Part shown: piece after piece, positions 17,812 through 26,035 of the stretch
Numbering within the stretch: position 1 is the stretch's first letter
How the letters are laid out: each line of letters begins with the position of its first letter
From: Phycisphaerae bacterium
GTDB lineage: Bacteria; Planctomycetota; Phycisphaerae; UBA1845
Assembly: GCA_029260235.1 (NCBI GenBank)
Contig: JAJDDP010000136.1
Coordinates: 1 to 54,531 of the forward strand
DNA length: 54,531 nucleotides
Direction: 5' to 3'
The notes under the pieces: model-generated
Database searches by the model: none
What the model saw: only the letters and a program-made list of their open reading frames with translations
What the model was told of the DNA's origin: nothing
Translations under genes and position numbers: made by a program

Positions 17812-17878
17812 CCGTTATCTTGGATGAACATCCAAACCACAGGCAATGGCAAGAAGCTAGAAACTTCGGCGACTGGCT

Positions 17879-17905
17879 GTCCTTAGTGTCTTCGTGCCTT
17901 TGTGG
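17879..17905. repeat. Degenerate intergenic repeat, copy B
   Basis: Second copy of the element at 8501-8527, 22 of 27 identical. It sits in the 228-base convergent gap between the desulfurase and the S1/P1 nuclease. No ribosome site or reading frame that I trust overlaps it. The reading frame that crosses it gives the peptide pattern H-E-D-T-K-D, which is typical of spurious proteins annotated over this element. Confidence 0.55.
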
Positions 17906-18039
17906 CTCAGCTTCTTGATGGGACGTGAACCGCATCATCAGCACAGCCGGTTCACCGTGGGCCATGCTCTAAGGGAGGTGGTGTCCTAGCCGGGCGATCA
18001 CCGTTGCGAACTCCACCTGATCTCGCTTTGCTTTGGCGC

Positions 18040-19668
18040 TTACGGGGACAACGACGTTAGCCACAATTCGTAATTCCCGTTGAGGGGAACGCTATTGTCG
18101 CTTTGGCCAAAGATACCTACCAAGTCCACTGGCGTTGCAGGGGTGGCCTGCCAAGCTAGGTCAAGATCCTCCGTTGCAATCCAAATAATCACATCCCCGT
18201 CAGCAGTAGTGGCTGTCAGACGCGTAGTCGGTTGAAACCAGCTTGGTTGCAGGAACTGGGCTGACTGAAGAGTTACGAGCTTTCCCTTGAGCGAATCTGC
18301 GGTGGAACTGCCGTCTTGGAAATCGGCGGCCGTCGCCACGTCAGGAACCGGCGGGCCTGGTGAATCGAACGTACCTAGCACATCGAAAAATGCTATCAGC
18401 TGGAGGACGCCTCCACTCTCATCCAACTTGCCAACAAAACGAATCCGGTCGCCATCGCTGAACTGATGCAAGACTGCTTCTATGTCGTACCGATGACCCC
18501 ACACCCGCAGCCCTCCCGTATCATCCTGGATGTAGAAGTCGCTACGCCATGGATGGTCATCCAAGTCCGTCGTGCAGCTGATCACAGCCTGACCAATCGT
18601 AACCTCAACGCCGGGTGGGACTTGCTGGGCCTGGGCGATGGTCGCTCCAAGGGGTCCGGTGACTAGTGGGCTAAGAATCGTCCAATCGGTCAGGTCTACG
18701 TCCGTGTCCGCATCAGCATCCAAGCCTGCACAACCTACTGCGGCTGGCCCTTGGCCTTCAGACGTGTAACAGGATTGCAGCCCAGCCAAGTCTCTCAGAT
18801 CAACATCGCCGTCGAGATCCATGTCGCCATCGCCAGGCGGAAAAATAGGTTCGGGTGAACCCGCATCGATCCACGCGGTATACCACGCACTGGCGAGTGC
18901 TTCCGATGCTTCCTGAAACAACACCTGCGTAAATGCGCCTGTGTTGTTCCACAGCGAGTCGTAGTAGGCTTCGCTGTAGCTTGGAGGATTCCCAGCGCTC
19001 AAGGTGTCGGCGGCCATGATGGCGTCAACAAATGGATAGTGGACGTAAATATCGTCGAAGATGGCGTCGATCGGCGACGGCCAGTAGACGCAGGCGACAG
19101 GCGCCGGCGCGATGGTCAGCGAGTTCAGATTCCGCCAGATCAATTCCCCCTCGAAGCGGGCATGGACGCCCCAGTTGCCGGTCGCTTGACCATCGTAGTT
19201 GGCGGTCAGGTGCAGGGGATTATGCAGGTCCCCGACGTAGTGAGCCACCCAACCCGCGGGTAGAAGCAGTGCATTCCAGTCCTCTGCAGTCGTAGCAGCG
19301 GCCATCATCAAGGTCAGCAGTTGGATATGATTGTCCAGAGTCCAGGGCCCGGTTCCGTTTTGATCGACGAACGCCTGTCCGTGGAGGGCAATGAGTTCGT
19401 CGATGTCTCGTGAAACAGAAAACGGATTAGCCGGGTCGAATTCGGCGTATGCATCGATATCTATGTAGTGTGTGCCCAGGGGTTCTTGCCCGGCAAAACC
19501 TTTCAGCGTGGTACGGTTTGCTCGGAAGTACGCACCCAGCGTGGGAGGTAAGTGTTTCAATGCGCCCTCAGCGATGTGTTGATGCCCGGTTGTCCACCAA
19601 GCATCGACCTTCGGCACGCAGACCAGCAGAGCACAGACGAATACGGCGGAGATGCGGCGACCTCTCAT
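18040..19668 (-). CDS. Secreted S1/P1-type nuclease fused to dockerin-like repeat and OB-fold
   Basis: 542 residues; start ATG 19668 is chosen because GGAGG lies five bases upstream (an upstream ATG is possible). Signal peptide 1-23, then mature W24-W25-T-T-G-H29, matching the conserved N-terminal Trp and His ligands of S1/P1 nucleases and phospholipase C-like zinc enzymes. AHYVGDLHNPLH supplies further His/Asp ligands, so residues 24-275 should be a zinc-dependent hydrolase of nucleic acid. About 280-345 contains MDLDGDVDLRDLAGL and ADADTDVDLTDW, two calcium-loop dockerin-type repeats. The rest (about 350-542) is OB-fold-like (FYIQDDTGGLRVWGH, DGDRIRFVGKLDESGG), as in YhcR-type secreted nucleases. 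Export is certain; the dockerin partner in this organism is unknown. Confidence 0.88.
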   Translation of the reverse strand: MRGRRISAVFVCALLVCVPKVDAWWTTGHQHIAEGALKHLPPTLGAYFRANRTTLKGFAGQEPLGTHYIDIDAYAEFDPANPFSVSRDIDELIALHGQAFVDQNGTGPWTLDNHIQLLTLMMAAATTAEDWNALLLPAGWVAHYVGDLHNPLHLTANYDGQATGNWGVHARFEGELIWRNLNSLTIAPAPVACVYWPSPIDAIFDDIYVHYPFVDAIMAADTLSAGNPPSYSEAYYDSLWNNTGAFTQVLFQEASEALASAWYTAWIDAGSPEPIFPPGDGDMDLDGDVDLRDLAGLQSCYTSEGQGPAAVGCAGLDADADTDVDLTDWTILSPLVTGPLGATIAQAQQVPPGVEVTIGQAVISCTTDLDDHPWRSDFYIQDDTGGLRVWGHRYDIEAVLHQFSDGDRIRFVGKLDESGGVLQLIAFFDVLGTFDSPGPPVPDVATAADFQDGSSTADSLKGKLVTLQSAQFLQPSWFQPTTRLTATTADGDVIIWIATEDLDLAWQATPATPVDLVGIFGQSDNSVPLNGNYELWLTSLSP

Positions 19669-19977
19669 AGTGGCCTCCATTCGTCCATCGAACAACCGCG
19701 CCGCGCGAGCAGGCTCGGATTCACTTCTGAAAGCAGCCTATGGAGTCGATACGGAACATGCAACCCGGCGTTCAAGGTGCGTATTTGGGCGGGGGAAATC
19801 GATGAGGACGGCATCGTGAGCACGGGCGATGCCCCACATGTCTGGCCGCTGTTTGGACGTGTCGCCCCGGTCTGTCCGTAGTACCGCAGCAAGACATCCT
19901 TCTGCAGGGAATCGCCCGGGCGGCATTTCTCAATGAGCATGGCGCTATCGGCGACACCCTATGCTCAAGCAACCTAG
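19669..19977. other. Intergenic region, 309 bases
   Basis: Between the S1/P1 nuclease and the pseudopilin, both minus. It should carry the nuclease promoter. A reading frame across it lacks recognisable features. A 12-base string GGCGACACCCTA at its distal end recurs at about 40431 but this is expected by chance. No terminator hairpin with a T-run, repeat or riboswitch is apparent. Confidence 0.4.
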
Positions 19978-21021
19978 CTAGCGGACCTTGTATCCAACCG
20001 CAGTTTCGCTTCCCGAAGAAGTGGTAACGGGCCAGAGTTGCTGTCGGGGAGCCACCAGGAGGAACGAAGGCTCATTCAGTTCCGACCTAGTCACGACCAT
20101 GCCTTTGGGGTACCACGGATCTGGCTTGCGCGACTTGGCTTCACTCATGTACTCAGAATGACCGTCGTGGAAGCCGACTCCGATGCCCGTATCTGACCCC
20201 CGTTTGTGGCGATAGGTGACCTTCGATTTACGGGGATCTATCTTCGATAAGTGAAAATCACGGAGGAATTCGTCGTTAAGAGCAGCGCCACCACTCGAGA
20301 AAGCTCCGCCAGCGCTAGCATCCCATTCTGTGTTGTAAGTCAGGTTTCCTTCATCGTCGATGAATCGCCCGCCGTCGGAGAGAAAGATCTTCTCAGACGG
20401 ATTCCCAACCCGCTCGATTCGTGGGGAATACCCGCTTGGGTAGAAATATGAGTCCCCGAATCCGCCGAGACCTGCCCCAGCGACAGTTGCACCCAAGAAC
20501 GGGGCAGAGCTCGAGAACTCCGGCCAGAGCATCATTAGCCTGACAGTGTAATAGCTCACCGCCTGCATGGGCCGCCATTCGGTGGTGGCCGCAGGAAAGG
20601 GCCTCGAAACAAATTGGTTCTTGGGACAGAGCGCTCGCTCAGCCATATCTCGAAATTGGTCGGCCCTCGTAGGGGGCTTGGACTTGTAGTCTGCCAGGGG
20701 CGTGAACCAATCCCATTTTTGTACGACGGACGCGGTGGTGATGTCATCGGCGCTTTGCAACTCGCTACCCGACGTCCCCGGCCCTCCGGCGAAGAAGCCG
20801 TTGTTCGCGGCTTGATAGATGGCGCTAGATTGACCATAGCCATGGAGATTGGCAGTGCAGGCAACCGTTTTCGCTTGCTCACGGGCGCTCTTGAGTGAAG
20901 GTAGCAGGATCGAAATCAACAGTGCAATGATCGAAACCACGACCAACAGCTCGATGAGGGTGAACCCACGAAGACGAAGGGCTCGCACACGAATGTCAGT
21001 GACTACTCTTGCGTTGTTCAT
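19978..21021 (-). CDS. Planctomycete-type pseudopilin (prepilin N-methylation signal)
   Basis: 347 residues. A basic leader ends at G19, followed by F20-T-L-I-E24 and a hydrophobic helix ([20 protein letters not shown]), the type IV prepilin cleavage and methylation site with Glu at position +5. The rest is a large globular domain with a tail containing [10 protein letters not shown], resembling the H-x9-D-G / DUF1559 group that planctomycetes hold in many copies. These are processed by prepilin peptidase and sit in the cytoplasmic membrane; roles proposed include a pseudopilus of a type II-like secretion machine. The small zinc-ribbon gene is 60 bases upstream on the same strand. No secretion ATPase is in the window. 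Confidence 0.9.
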   Translation of the reverse strand: MNNARVVTDIRVRALRLRGFTLIELLVVVSIIALLISILLPSLKSAREQAKTVACTANLHGYGQSSAIYQAANNGFFAGGPGTSGSELQSADDITTASVVQKWDWFTPLADYKSKPPTRADQFRDMAERALCPKNQFVSRPFPAATTEWRPMQAVSYYTVRLMMLWPEFSSSAPFLGATVAGAGLGGFGDSYFYPSGYSPRIERVGNPSEKIFLSDGGRFIDDEGNLTYNTEWDASAGGAFSSGGAALNDEFLRDFHLSKIDPRKSKVTYRHKRGSDTGIGVGFHDGHSEYMSEAKSRKPDPWYPKGMVVTRSELNEPSFLLVAPRQQLWPVTTSSGSETAVGYKVR

Positions 21022-21081
21022 CTGTACACCACCTCTTGGCTCGCCTTGTCAGCGCAACCATCCTATGCATAACCGTTGAGT

Positions 21082-21471
21082 CTACTTATTCGACCCGTAG
21101 TTGGGCGGCTTTGGATTTCTGAACCGCACAAGGTGCCCGCAAACCGGACAATGCGTTGGCTCCTTCTCGTCCTTGAACGTGTTCATCAATACGGCGGTAC
21201 CGCCCTTTGGCCCGCATTCGTCCCAGTAGCACATCTCGGCCGGCCACAGTGTGTTGTTGCCAGTCTTGGGGTTCTCCAGCGGGAACCCGGGCGTATCTTT
21301 AGTCAGTTCAATCGGGAACACCCTGCCCGTTTCGGAACAGATGAATTTGACCGTATTGGTCGAATCGATCACCTCGGCAGAACCATCGCCGCTGAAGATG
21401 CCGTACAATAGGTACAGCGCGACTAAGGTCGTTCCGCCGATAGCCAAGTTGCGTTTTAGATTCTCGTTCAT
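21082..21471 (-). CDS. Small membrane protein with C-terminal zinc ribbon
   Basis: 130 residues from ATG 21471 (MNENLKRNLAI); an ATG five codons upstream is also possible. One membrane helix near the N-terminus (LAIGGTTLVALYLLYGIF), then a soluble part with cysteines C44-like (FICSETG), MCYWDEC and CPVCG. The paired C-x-x-C at the end and the earlier cysteines fit a zinc ribbon. Unknown function. It precedes the pseudopilin by 60 bases on the same strand, so the two are probably co-transcribed, a neighbourhood I recall for planctomycete pseudopilins. A TATACT element with a poor -35 lies about 40 bases upstream. Confidence 0.7.
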   Translation of the reverse strand: MNENLKRNLAIGGTTLVALYLLYGIFSGDGSAEVIDSTNTVKFICSETGRVFPIELTKDTPGFPLENPKTGNNTLWPAEMCYWDECGPKGGTAVLMNTFKDEKEPTHCPVCGHLVRFRNPKPPNYGSNK

Positions 21472-21708
21472 GCCAAACAGTATCATCCCCGACCACCGCG
21501 CGAGCAGCCGCTTCTAACTTACAAGTATACCCGATAGCGGGCAGTTATGCCATATCTAAGCCCAGAACACAAGAAACCGCGGCCTCAACAGCAACACAGA
21601 TGACCGCTTCTGCAAGCTCATTCGCCCAAGGGCTAAGGGGTCAACCTCGACGGTGCAGCCTACCTCGCGCACCAGTCCACCGCCAGCAATCGGCAAGCCG
21701 ATTTGATT

Positions 21709-22812
21709 TTATTCCTGTGAATTCTTGTCCGCAGGCATTTCAGTAGGCCCTTGTTCCTTGGCAGGTGGATCGCTGATGACAGGCTTTGCCACCGCCCCAC
21801 CGCTGGCTGGGTCCGGCATGATGGCGGAGAGCGCCTCAAGCAAATCCTGCTCAGGACTAGCCCCCAATTCCCGGGCAATATGCACATGCTTCCATGCCTC
21901 GGCGAACTCACCCAACTCGAAGTGGGCTGATACCAAATTCAAATGGGCGACGGCGAATGTTGGTTCAAGTCTAACCGCAGCCAACATCGCCTCTTTTGCC
22001 TCAGGCCACTTGCCCGCCTGCCAAAGTGTCTTGCCCAGGCCGTTGTACCCGGCAGCAAAAGCAGGATCTATCCGCACTGCCTCGCGAAAGGCCTCGATCG
22101 CTTCTGCATTCTTGCCCAGCACATCCAGGACGATGCCTAAGTTGCTATGGGCCATCGTGACCGATGGATCCAATGCTATCGACCGGCGATAGGCAACGAC
22201 GGCTGGCTCCAGCTCCCCCATCGCAAACAAGATGACGCCGCGGGTCAGATGGCCCTCCGCGTACTCAGGATCAAACTCGAGCGCCCGGTCCAGTTGGCTG
22301 AGCGCATTGTCGTATTCGCCTTTTCGGTACTGAATATTCCCAATGTTGGCGATGGCCTCTGCATAACTAGGTTCGAGGCGCAAGGCTTGCCGCGAGGACG
22401 CCAAAGACTCGTCGAGCCTGCCCTGCTTTCGCAGCACCAAACCCAACCCCTGGTGCGCCGGCGCGAGGGTCGGGTCCATTTCGATTGCCAAGCGAAAACA
22501 TTCCTCCGCCCGTCCGTAGTCCGCGGCTGCATAAGCCGACTTTCCCTGGGCTAGGATGTCTTGAGAAGATGGCTGTGGACGAGCCGCTGGCGGTGCCGCT
22601 GGCGGTACCGCTGGCGTGGCCACCTTGGCTGCCGGGGCTGAGGTGGTTTGCTCAGCCGCGATCATCTCAGCGGGTCGATCTTGGGGTTGCCCGTTAGAAT
22701 CGGAGACCGGCGAGACATCCTCCACCGCGACAGCCCCATCGGGCGGCGGCGGACAGCCCAGACCCAACGCGACGACAATACTCACCCCAGCGCAATTCCA
22801 GAACCACTTCAT
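21709..22812 (-). CDS. TPR repeat lipoprotein, 367 aa
   Basis: The start is ATG 22812 (MKWFWNCAGVSIVVALGLGC) because the preceding 25 codons are not signal-like and GAGGG is upstream. Lipobox L-G-L-G-C at about residue 20, followed by a Pro/Ala-rich linker to ~residue 75. Then eight or more TPR units, regular 34-residue repeats with A-x-A-x-x-N/G-x-x-x-L and P at the ends (APAHQGLGLVLRKQGR, AEAIANIGNIQYRKGEYD, AMAHSNLGIVLDVLGKNAE-like). Anchored to a membrane surface and likely a protein-binding scaffold. It is 238 bases upstream of the zinc-ribbon gene and divergent from the DUF3352-like gene. Confidence 0.88.
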   Translation of the reverse strand: MKWFWNCAGVSIVVALGLGCPPPPDGAVAVEDVSPVSDSNGQPQDRPAEMIAAEQTTSAPAAKVATPAVPPAAPPAARPQPSSQDILAQGKSAYAAADYGRAEECFRLAIEMDPTLAPAHQGLGLVLRKQGRLDESLASSRQALRLEPSYAEAIANIGNIQYRKGEYDNALSQLDRALEFDPEYAEGHLTRGVILFAMGELEPAVVAYRRSIALDPSVTMAHSNLGIVLDVLGKNAEAIEAFREAVRIDPAFAAGYNGLGKTLWQAGKWPEAKEAMLAAVRLEPTFAVAHLNLVSAHFELGEFAEAWKHVHIARELGASPEQDLLEALSAIMPDPASGGAVAKPVISDPPAKEQGPTEMPADKNSQE

Positions 22813-23097
22813 ACCTTGATTTCCCTCTGTGCTGAACCTTCCTGGCTCCCAGGGCCCGATTGTCCCGCAGGATCCCGTTGGCGTCAATCGAGCGGCTCAG
22901 CCTACGCCTGGGGCGCTGTCTAGAGTTGTCCGATATTTACGAGAAACTACAGAGTAGGCTCTGCAAAATGTCGAATTCCTGCTAGTGTGCCGTTTCGGAC
23001 TCGACGACGTTCTTGGAGATCCGAATAACGAATCGAAGATACCCCCGACAACATTAACGTGGCGTCGAATTGACGAGATCAGAGGAGAACCAGACAG

Positions 23098-24813
23098 ATG
23101 AAGCGAACAATTGTTGCACTACTTATAGGCGCTTGCCTGACGGTGATGCCAGGTACAGCTGCCGTCGCCGGTGAAACGAATCCCCTGCTGCAAGCAGTGC
23201 CGGCCGATGCTTGGGTGGTGGTCGCGATCCCCAGCCTGTCCGAATTCGACAAGCGACTGACCAATTACAGCCAAGCGGTCAACAGCCCAACCGCGGGCAT
23301 GAGCATGCTCATGATGGCCAAGGGCGCTCTGGGGATGTTTACCGGCGTAGATGACAACGGCGGCTTTGCCGTCGTGCTGATGCCGCTCGACTCGGTGGAC
23401 AACGTCGATGACAACATCGCCATGTTGATCCCGACGACGGATCTTACGGCGCTCTTGAGCACCATGCAGCCCGAAGACGCCGGGGACGGTATCTCCAAGA
23501 TCTCCATGCAAGGGGAGGAATCTTACGCAGCAGCCAAGGGCAAGTTCGCCGTTCTCTCACCAAACATCGATGTGGTCAAAGCAATCCTAGCCAGCAAGGC
23601 GGGGGCCGACTCTGCCATGAGTCCCTTCCTGAAAGAGCGGTTCGGCAAAGATGACCTGGTTATCTGGGCTAACGCCAAGCAAGTCTCTAGCAGCACCCTC
23701 TTTGAACAGACGTTCATGCCCATGCTGCTCTCGGCGGGCGAAGCCCAGAACAGCGCGAAGAGCATCGAACGCTCTGTGGCCATGCTCCGTTCTTTCAAGA
23801 ATGTGCAGGTTTCGCTCCGGCTTGATCCGCAAGGATTGGTCTTTGCGTCCTACGTCGATGCAGATGCCGGGAGTGAAGCCGACAAGGCAATTCGCAGCCT
23901 AAAAGCATCGCCGGGGTCGGCGCTCCTGGGCCTGCCCGGAGAATCGTATGTTGCAGCAGTTGGGACGCTGGTCAGTAGCGACTTGGCCAAGATGTGCGCA
24001 GACGCCATCGAAGATGCCGTTCCGACACTCGCTTCCTGCGCCGATGAGTCGATGGCTGAGACGGTCACCAAACTCGCTTCTATCGTCAAGAACATGGCGC
24101 TAAACATGCGGTCGGTGGGCGTAGGCGTAAATGCACTCCCAGAATCCGAGGATGGCCTCGTAGCGCTGACGCTGGTGATGGGCTTAGAAGGAAACGCCAA
24201 GAGCCTCCTCGATTCAGCCAGCGAACTGTACAACACCATCATGATTTCCATGCCCGAAGAAGAAGCTGCCGGGATGAAGGAAGCCATCGCCTACAAGATC
24301 GGGACCGAAGGCGAGAATGTCCATCAGCTCACGCTTAATCCCGCAGCCCTGGGCGCCGGCGAAGACGAGGTCAACGCCATGGTCAAGGTGCTTGGCAAGG
24401 AAGGTGTTTCAATCCGCTTCGCCGCCGTGGGCAGCAAGCATGTAGCCATTACCTTGGGAGGCGGCAAGGTTCATCTTGGGAACGTCACCAAGCTCATCCA
24501 AACAGGTGGCGCGCCTTTGAAGGACGAGGCTGGCATCAAGAAAGTGGCCGCTGGATACCCAGGCAACCGATTCACCGAAGGTTATCTGTCCGCCAGTGCT
24601 GCATCCCAGTTGGCTTCGACCATCGGCAAAGCCGTGGACGAGGAAGTGCCCTTCGCCCTTCCACCGATTGAGACACCAATTGCTTTCTATGGCGTTGTGA
24701 CAGAAGGTGGCGGCGAGCACGTTGAGCTATTGATCCCCATGGACCTGATCAAGGCCGGTGTGCAGATGTTCACGCAGCAGATGGGCGGAGGTGGCGGCGG
24801 ACCTCCCATGTAG
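23098..24813 (+). CDS. Secreted DUF3352-like protein, 571 aa
   Basis: Start ATG 23098 preceded by AGAGGAGA. Clear Sec signal peptide (MKRTIVALLIGACLTVMPG, cleavage near AVAG-ET). The body is built of repeated alpha/beta units with low-complexity Ala/Ser/Asp-Met content, for example NPLLQAVPADAWVVVAIPSL, a pattern similar to planctomycete DUF3352 proteins, which I recall but cannot verify. The C-terminus ends in a Gly-rich stretch (QQMGGGGGGPPM). Mature protein should be periplasmic or in the planctomycete paryphoplasm. Role unknown. The Hsp20 gene starts 108 bases downstream behind a strong hairpin. Confidence 0.75.
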   Translation: MKRTIVALLIGACLTVMPGTAAVAGETNPLLQAVPADAWVVVAIPSLSEFDKRLTNYSQAVNSPTAGMSMLMMAKGALGMFTGVDDNGGFAVVLMPLDSVDNVDDNIAMLIPTTDLTALLSTMQPEDAGDGISKISMQGEESYAAAKGKFAVLSPNIDVVKAILASKAGADSAMSPFLKERFGKDDLVIWANAKQVSSSTLFEQTFMPMLLSAGEAQNSAKSIERSVAMLRSFKNVQVSLRLDPQGLVFASYVDADAGSEADKAIRSLKASPGSALLGLPGESYVAAVGTLVSSDLAKMCADAIEDAVPTLASCADESMAETVTKLASIVKNMALNMRSVGVGVNALPESEDGLVALTLVMGLEGNAKSLLDSASELYNTIMISMPEEEAAGMKEAIAYKIGTEGENVHQLTLNPAALGAGEDEVNAMVKVLGKEGVSIRFAAVGSKHVAITLGGGKVHLGNVTKLIQTGGAPLKDEAGIKKVAAGYPGNRFTEGYLSASAASQLASTIGKAVDEEVPFALPPIETPIAFYGVVTEGGGEHVELLIPMDLIKAGVQMFTQQMGGGGGGPPM

Positions 24814-24873
24814 TCTTCAGCAAAAAAATGACGCCCCCGATATGCACGGTGGCGGAATCGGCTGTATGATTGT

Positions 24874-24905
24874 GGAGGACGCCCGGTGTGGGGCGTCCTC
24901 CTTTC
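24874..24905 (+). terminator. GC-rich hairpin between the DUF3352-like gene and hsp20
   Basis: A perfect 11-bp stem (24874-24884 with 24891-24901) and a six-base loop. It is followed by a short pyrimidine run (CTTTCC) instead of a long T-tract. It sits 60 bases after the upstream stop and only eight bases before the GGAGG ribosome site of hsp20. It could be a terminator for the upstream gene or a 5' UTR element; its CCTCC right arm could alternatively pair with GGAGG at 24910-24914. Confidence 0.5.
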
Positions 24906-24921
24906 CATTGGAGGTGACCGC

Positions 24922-25368
24922 ATGATACCGGATATCCCCGTTTCACTAACCGACTTGCAATCCGAGATGAACAACGTCTTTCAACGCCTCTGGCATTCAG
25001 GCCTATCCACCAAGCCGTTCGACGGCCAGGAGTGGGCGCCGGCGGTCGACCTAGTTGAAGAACCGGACCGCTTCGTAATCATGGCCGAGGTTCCAGGCCT
25101 TGATGCGGGTGACATCGATCTGAGCTACACCGGATCTGAGCTGACTATCAAGGGCGTCAAGGCCGATGCTGACCGAGCGAAGGAAGTTCCAGCAACTGCA
25201 GTTCGCCGCGAGCGACGCTTTGGCCAATTCTCCCGCCGAATCAATATCCCCGGTGCGATCATCCCTGACCAAATCAGCGCATCGTGCCGAAACGGTGTCC
25301 TGGAAATCAACCTAGCCAAGAAGGAGGATACGCGGTCGCGATCCATCAAGATCGAGATGACTGAATAG
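24922..25368 (+). CDS. Hsp20/alpha-crystallin small heat-shock protein
   Basis: 148 residues from ATG 24922, with GGAGG seven bases upstream. The alpha-crystallin domain spans about residues 36-145, with PGLDAGDIDLSYTGSELTIKG in the middle and R-R-E-R-R-F-G-Q-F-S as the typical hydrophilic centre. The C-terminus ends ISASCRNGVLEINLAKKED, the family end-strand with GVLEI. Holdase chaperone that binds unfolding proteins without ATP; cytoplasmic. Downstream 65 bases is the DUF4920 gene on the same strand. A stable hairpin just upstream of the ribosome site deserves attention but is too stable for a simple RNA thermometer. Confidence 0.95.
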   Translation: MIPDIPVSLTDLQSEMNNVFQRLWHSGLSTKPFDGQEWAPAVDLVEEPDRFVIMAEVPGLDAGDIDLSYTGSELTIKGVKADADRAKEVPATAVRRERRFGQFSRRINIPGAIIPDQISASCRNGVLEINLAKKEDTRSRSIKIEMTE

Positions 25369-25433
25369 CTAAGGGTGGGCCGGAGACTTGTCAACGTGTC
25401 GAATATCTTGTTTCTACCAACAGGAGTAACACC

Positions 25434-25928
25434 ATGATGAAGCCAAGTTGGAAACCCAGTCTAATCCTGCTCCCTTGCATTCTCTTTACGGGATGCGCTC
25501 AGAAGTATCAGCAGTTGGGCACCGCGCCCAACCTGTCCAAGACAGATCAGATCCAGCTCTCAGCCGTTCTTGATAACCCGAACGGCTACCACGAAAAAAC
25601 GATCCGCCTAGCCGGGACTATCGACGATGTCTGCGCCCGCAGGGGGTGCTGGGTCACCATGAGCGACCAGGATCGCACCCTTCGCGTCAAATTCACTTGT
25701 CCCATCGAGGGACGATTCGTGCCTGAAGGCGCCAAGGGGCACCAGGCTATCGTTGAGGGAAAATTCGAGTACAAAGAAATCCCCGAAGAAGAGGCGCGTC
25801 ACTATTTGGAAGATCGAGGCGCATCGGCTGAAGAGATCGCAGCCATCGTTGGACCGCAGATGGAATTCTATATGTTCTCCGAAGGGATCCTCATCCAAGG
25901 TGGTGAAGACATCGAATCGGAGGGCTGA
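25434..25928 (+). CDS. DUF4920 lipoprotein, 164 aa
   Basis: Start ATG 25434 with AGGAG seven bases upstream. Lipoprotein signal with a C near residue 21 (ILFTGC). The DUF4920 hallmark appears as DDVCARRGCWVTMSDQD (two cysteines five residues apart), followed by VKFTCPIEG. The remainder is acidic. DUF4920 proteins are exported and of unknown biochemistry; the two-Cys motif suggests metal or redox use. Directly followed by a strong terminator, so it ends its transcript. It may be co-transcribed with hsp20. Confidence 0.85.
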   Translation: MMKPSWKPSLILLPCILFTGCAQKYQQLGTAPNLSKTDQIQLSAVLDNPNGYHEKTIRLAGTIDDVCARRGCWVTMSDQDRTLRVKFTCPIEGRFVPEGAKGHQAIVEGKFEYKEIPEEEARHYLEDRGASAEEIAAIVGPQMEFYMFSEGILIQGGEDIESEG

Positions 25929-25945
25929 TCCACAACAACAGCAAG

Positions 25946-25976
25946 AAGCCCGGGCAGGATCTGCTCGGGCTTTTTC
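25946..25976 (+). terminator. Rho-independent terminator after the DUF4920 gene
   Basis: An 11-bp stem with one G-U pair (25946-25956 with 25962-25972), loop GGATC, followed by T at 25971-25975. It lies 18 bases after the stop at 25928. Confidence 0.9.
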
Positions 25977-26035
25977 TGTTCAACAATCATACAGATGCGC
26001 TGCCGATAGCAGCCCAACTCAGAAAGACTAGGCCG

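Noticed and set aside
17708-17965. 85-codon minus frame over the intergenic repeat
   Set aside because: Overlaps the end of the desulfurase gene and the degenerate repeat; the H-E-D-T-K-D peptide is typical of spurious translations of this element.
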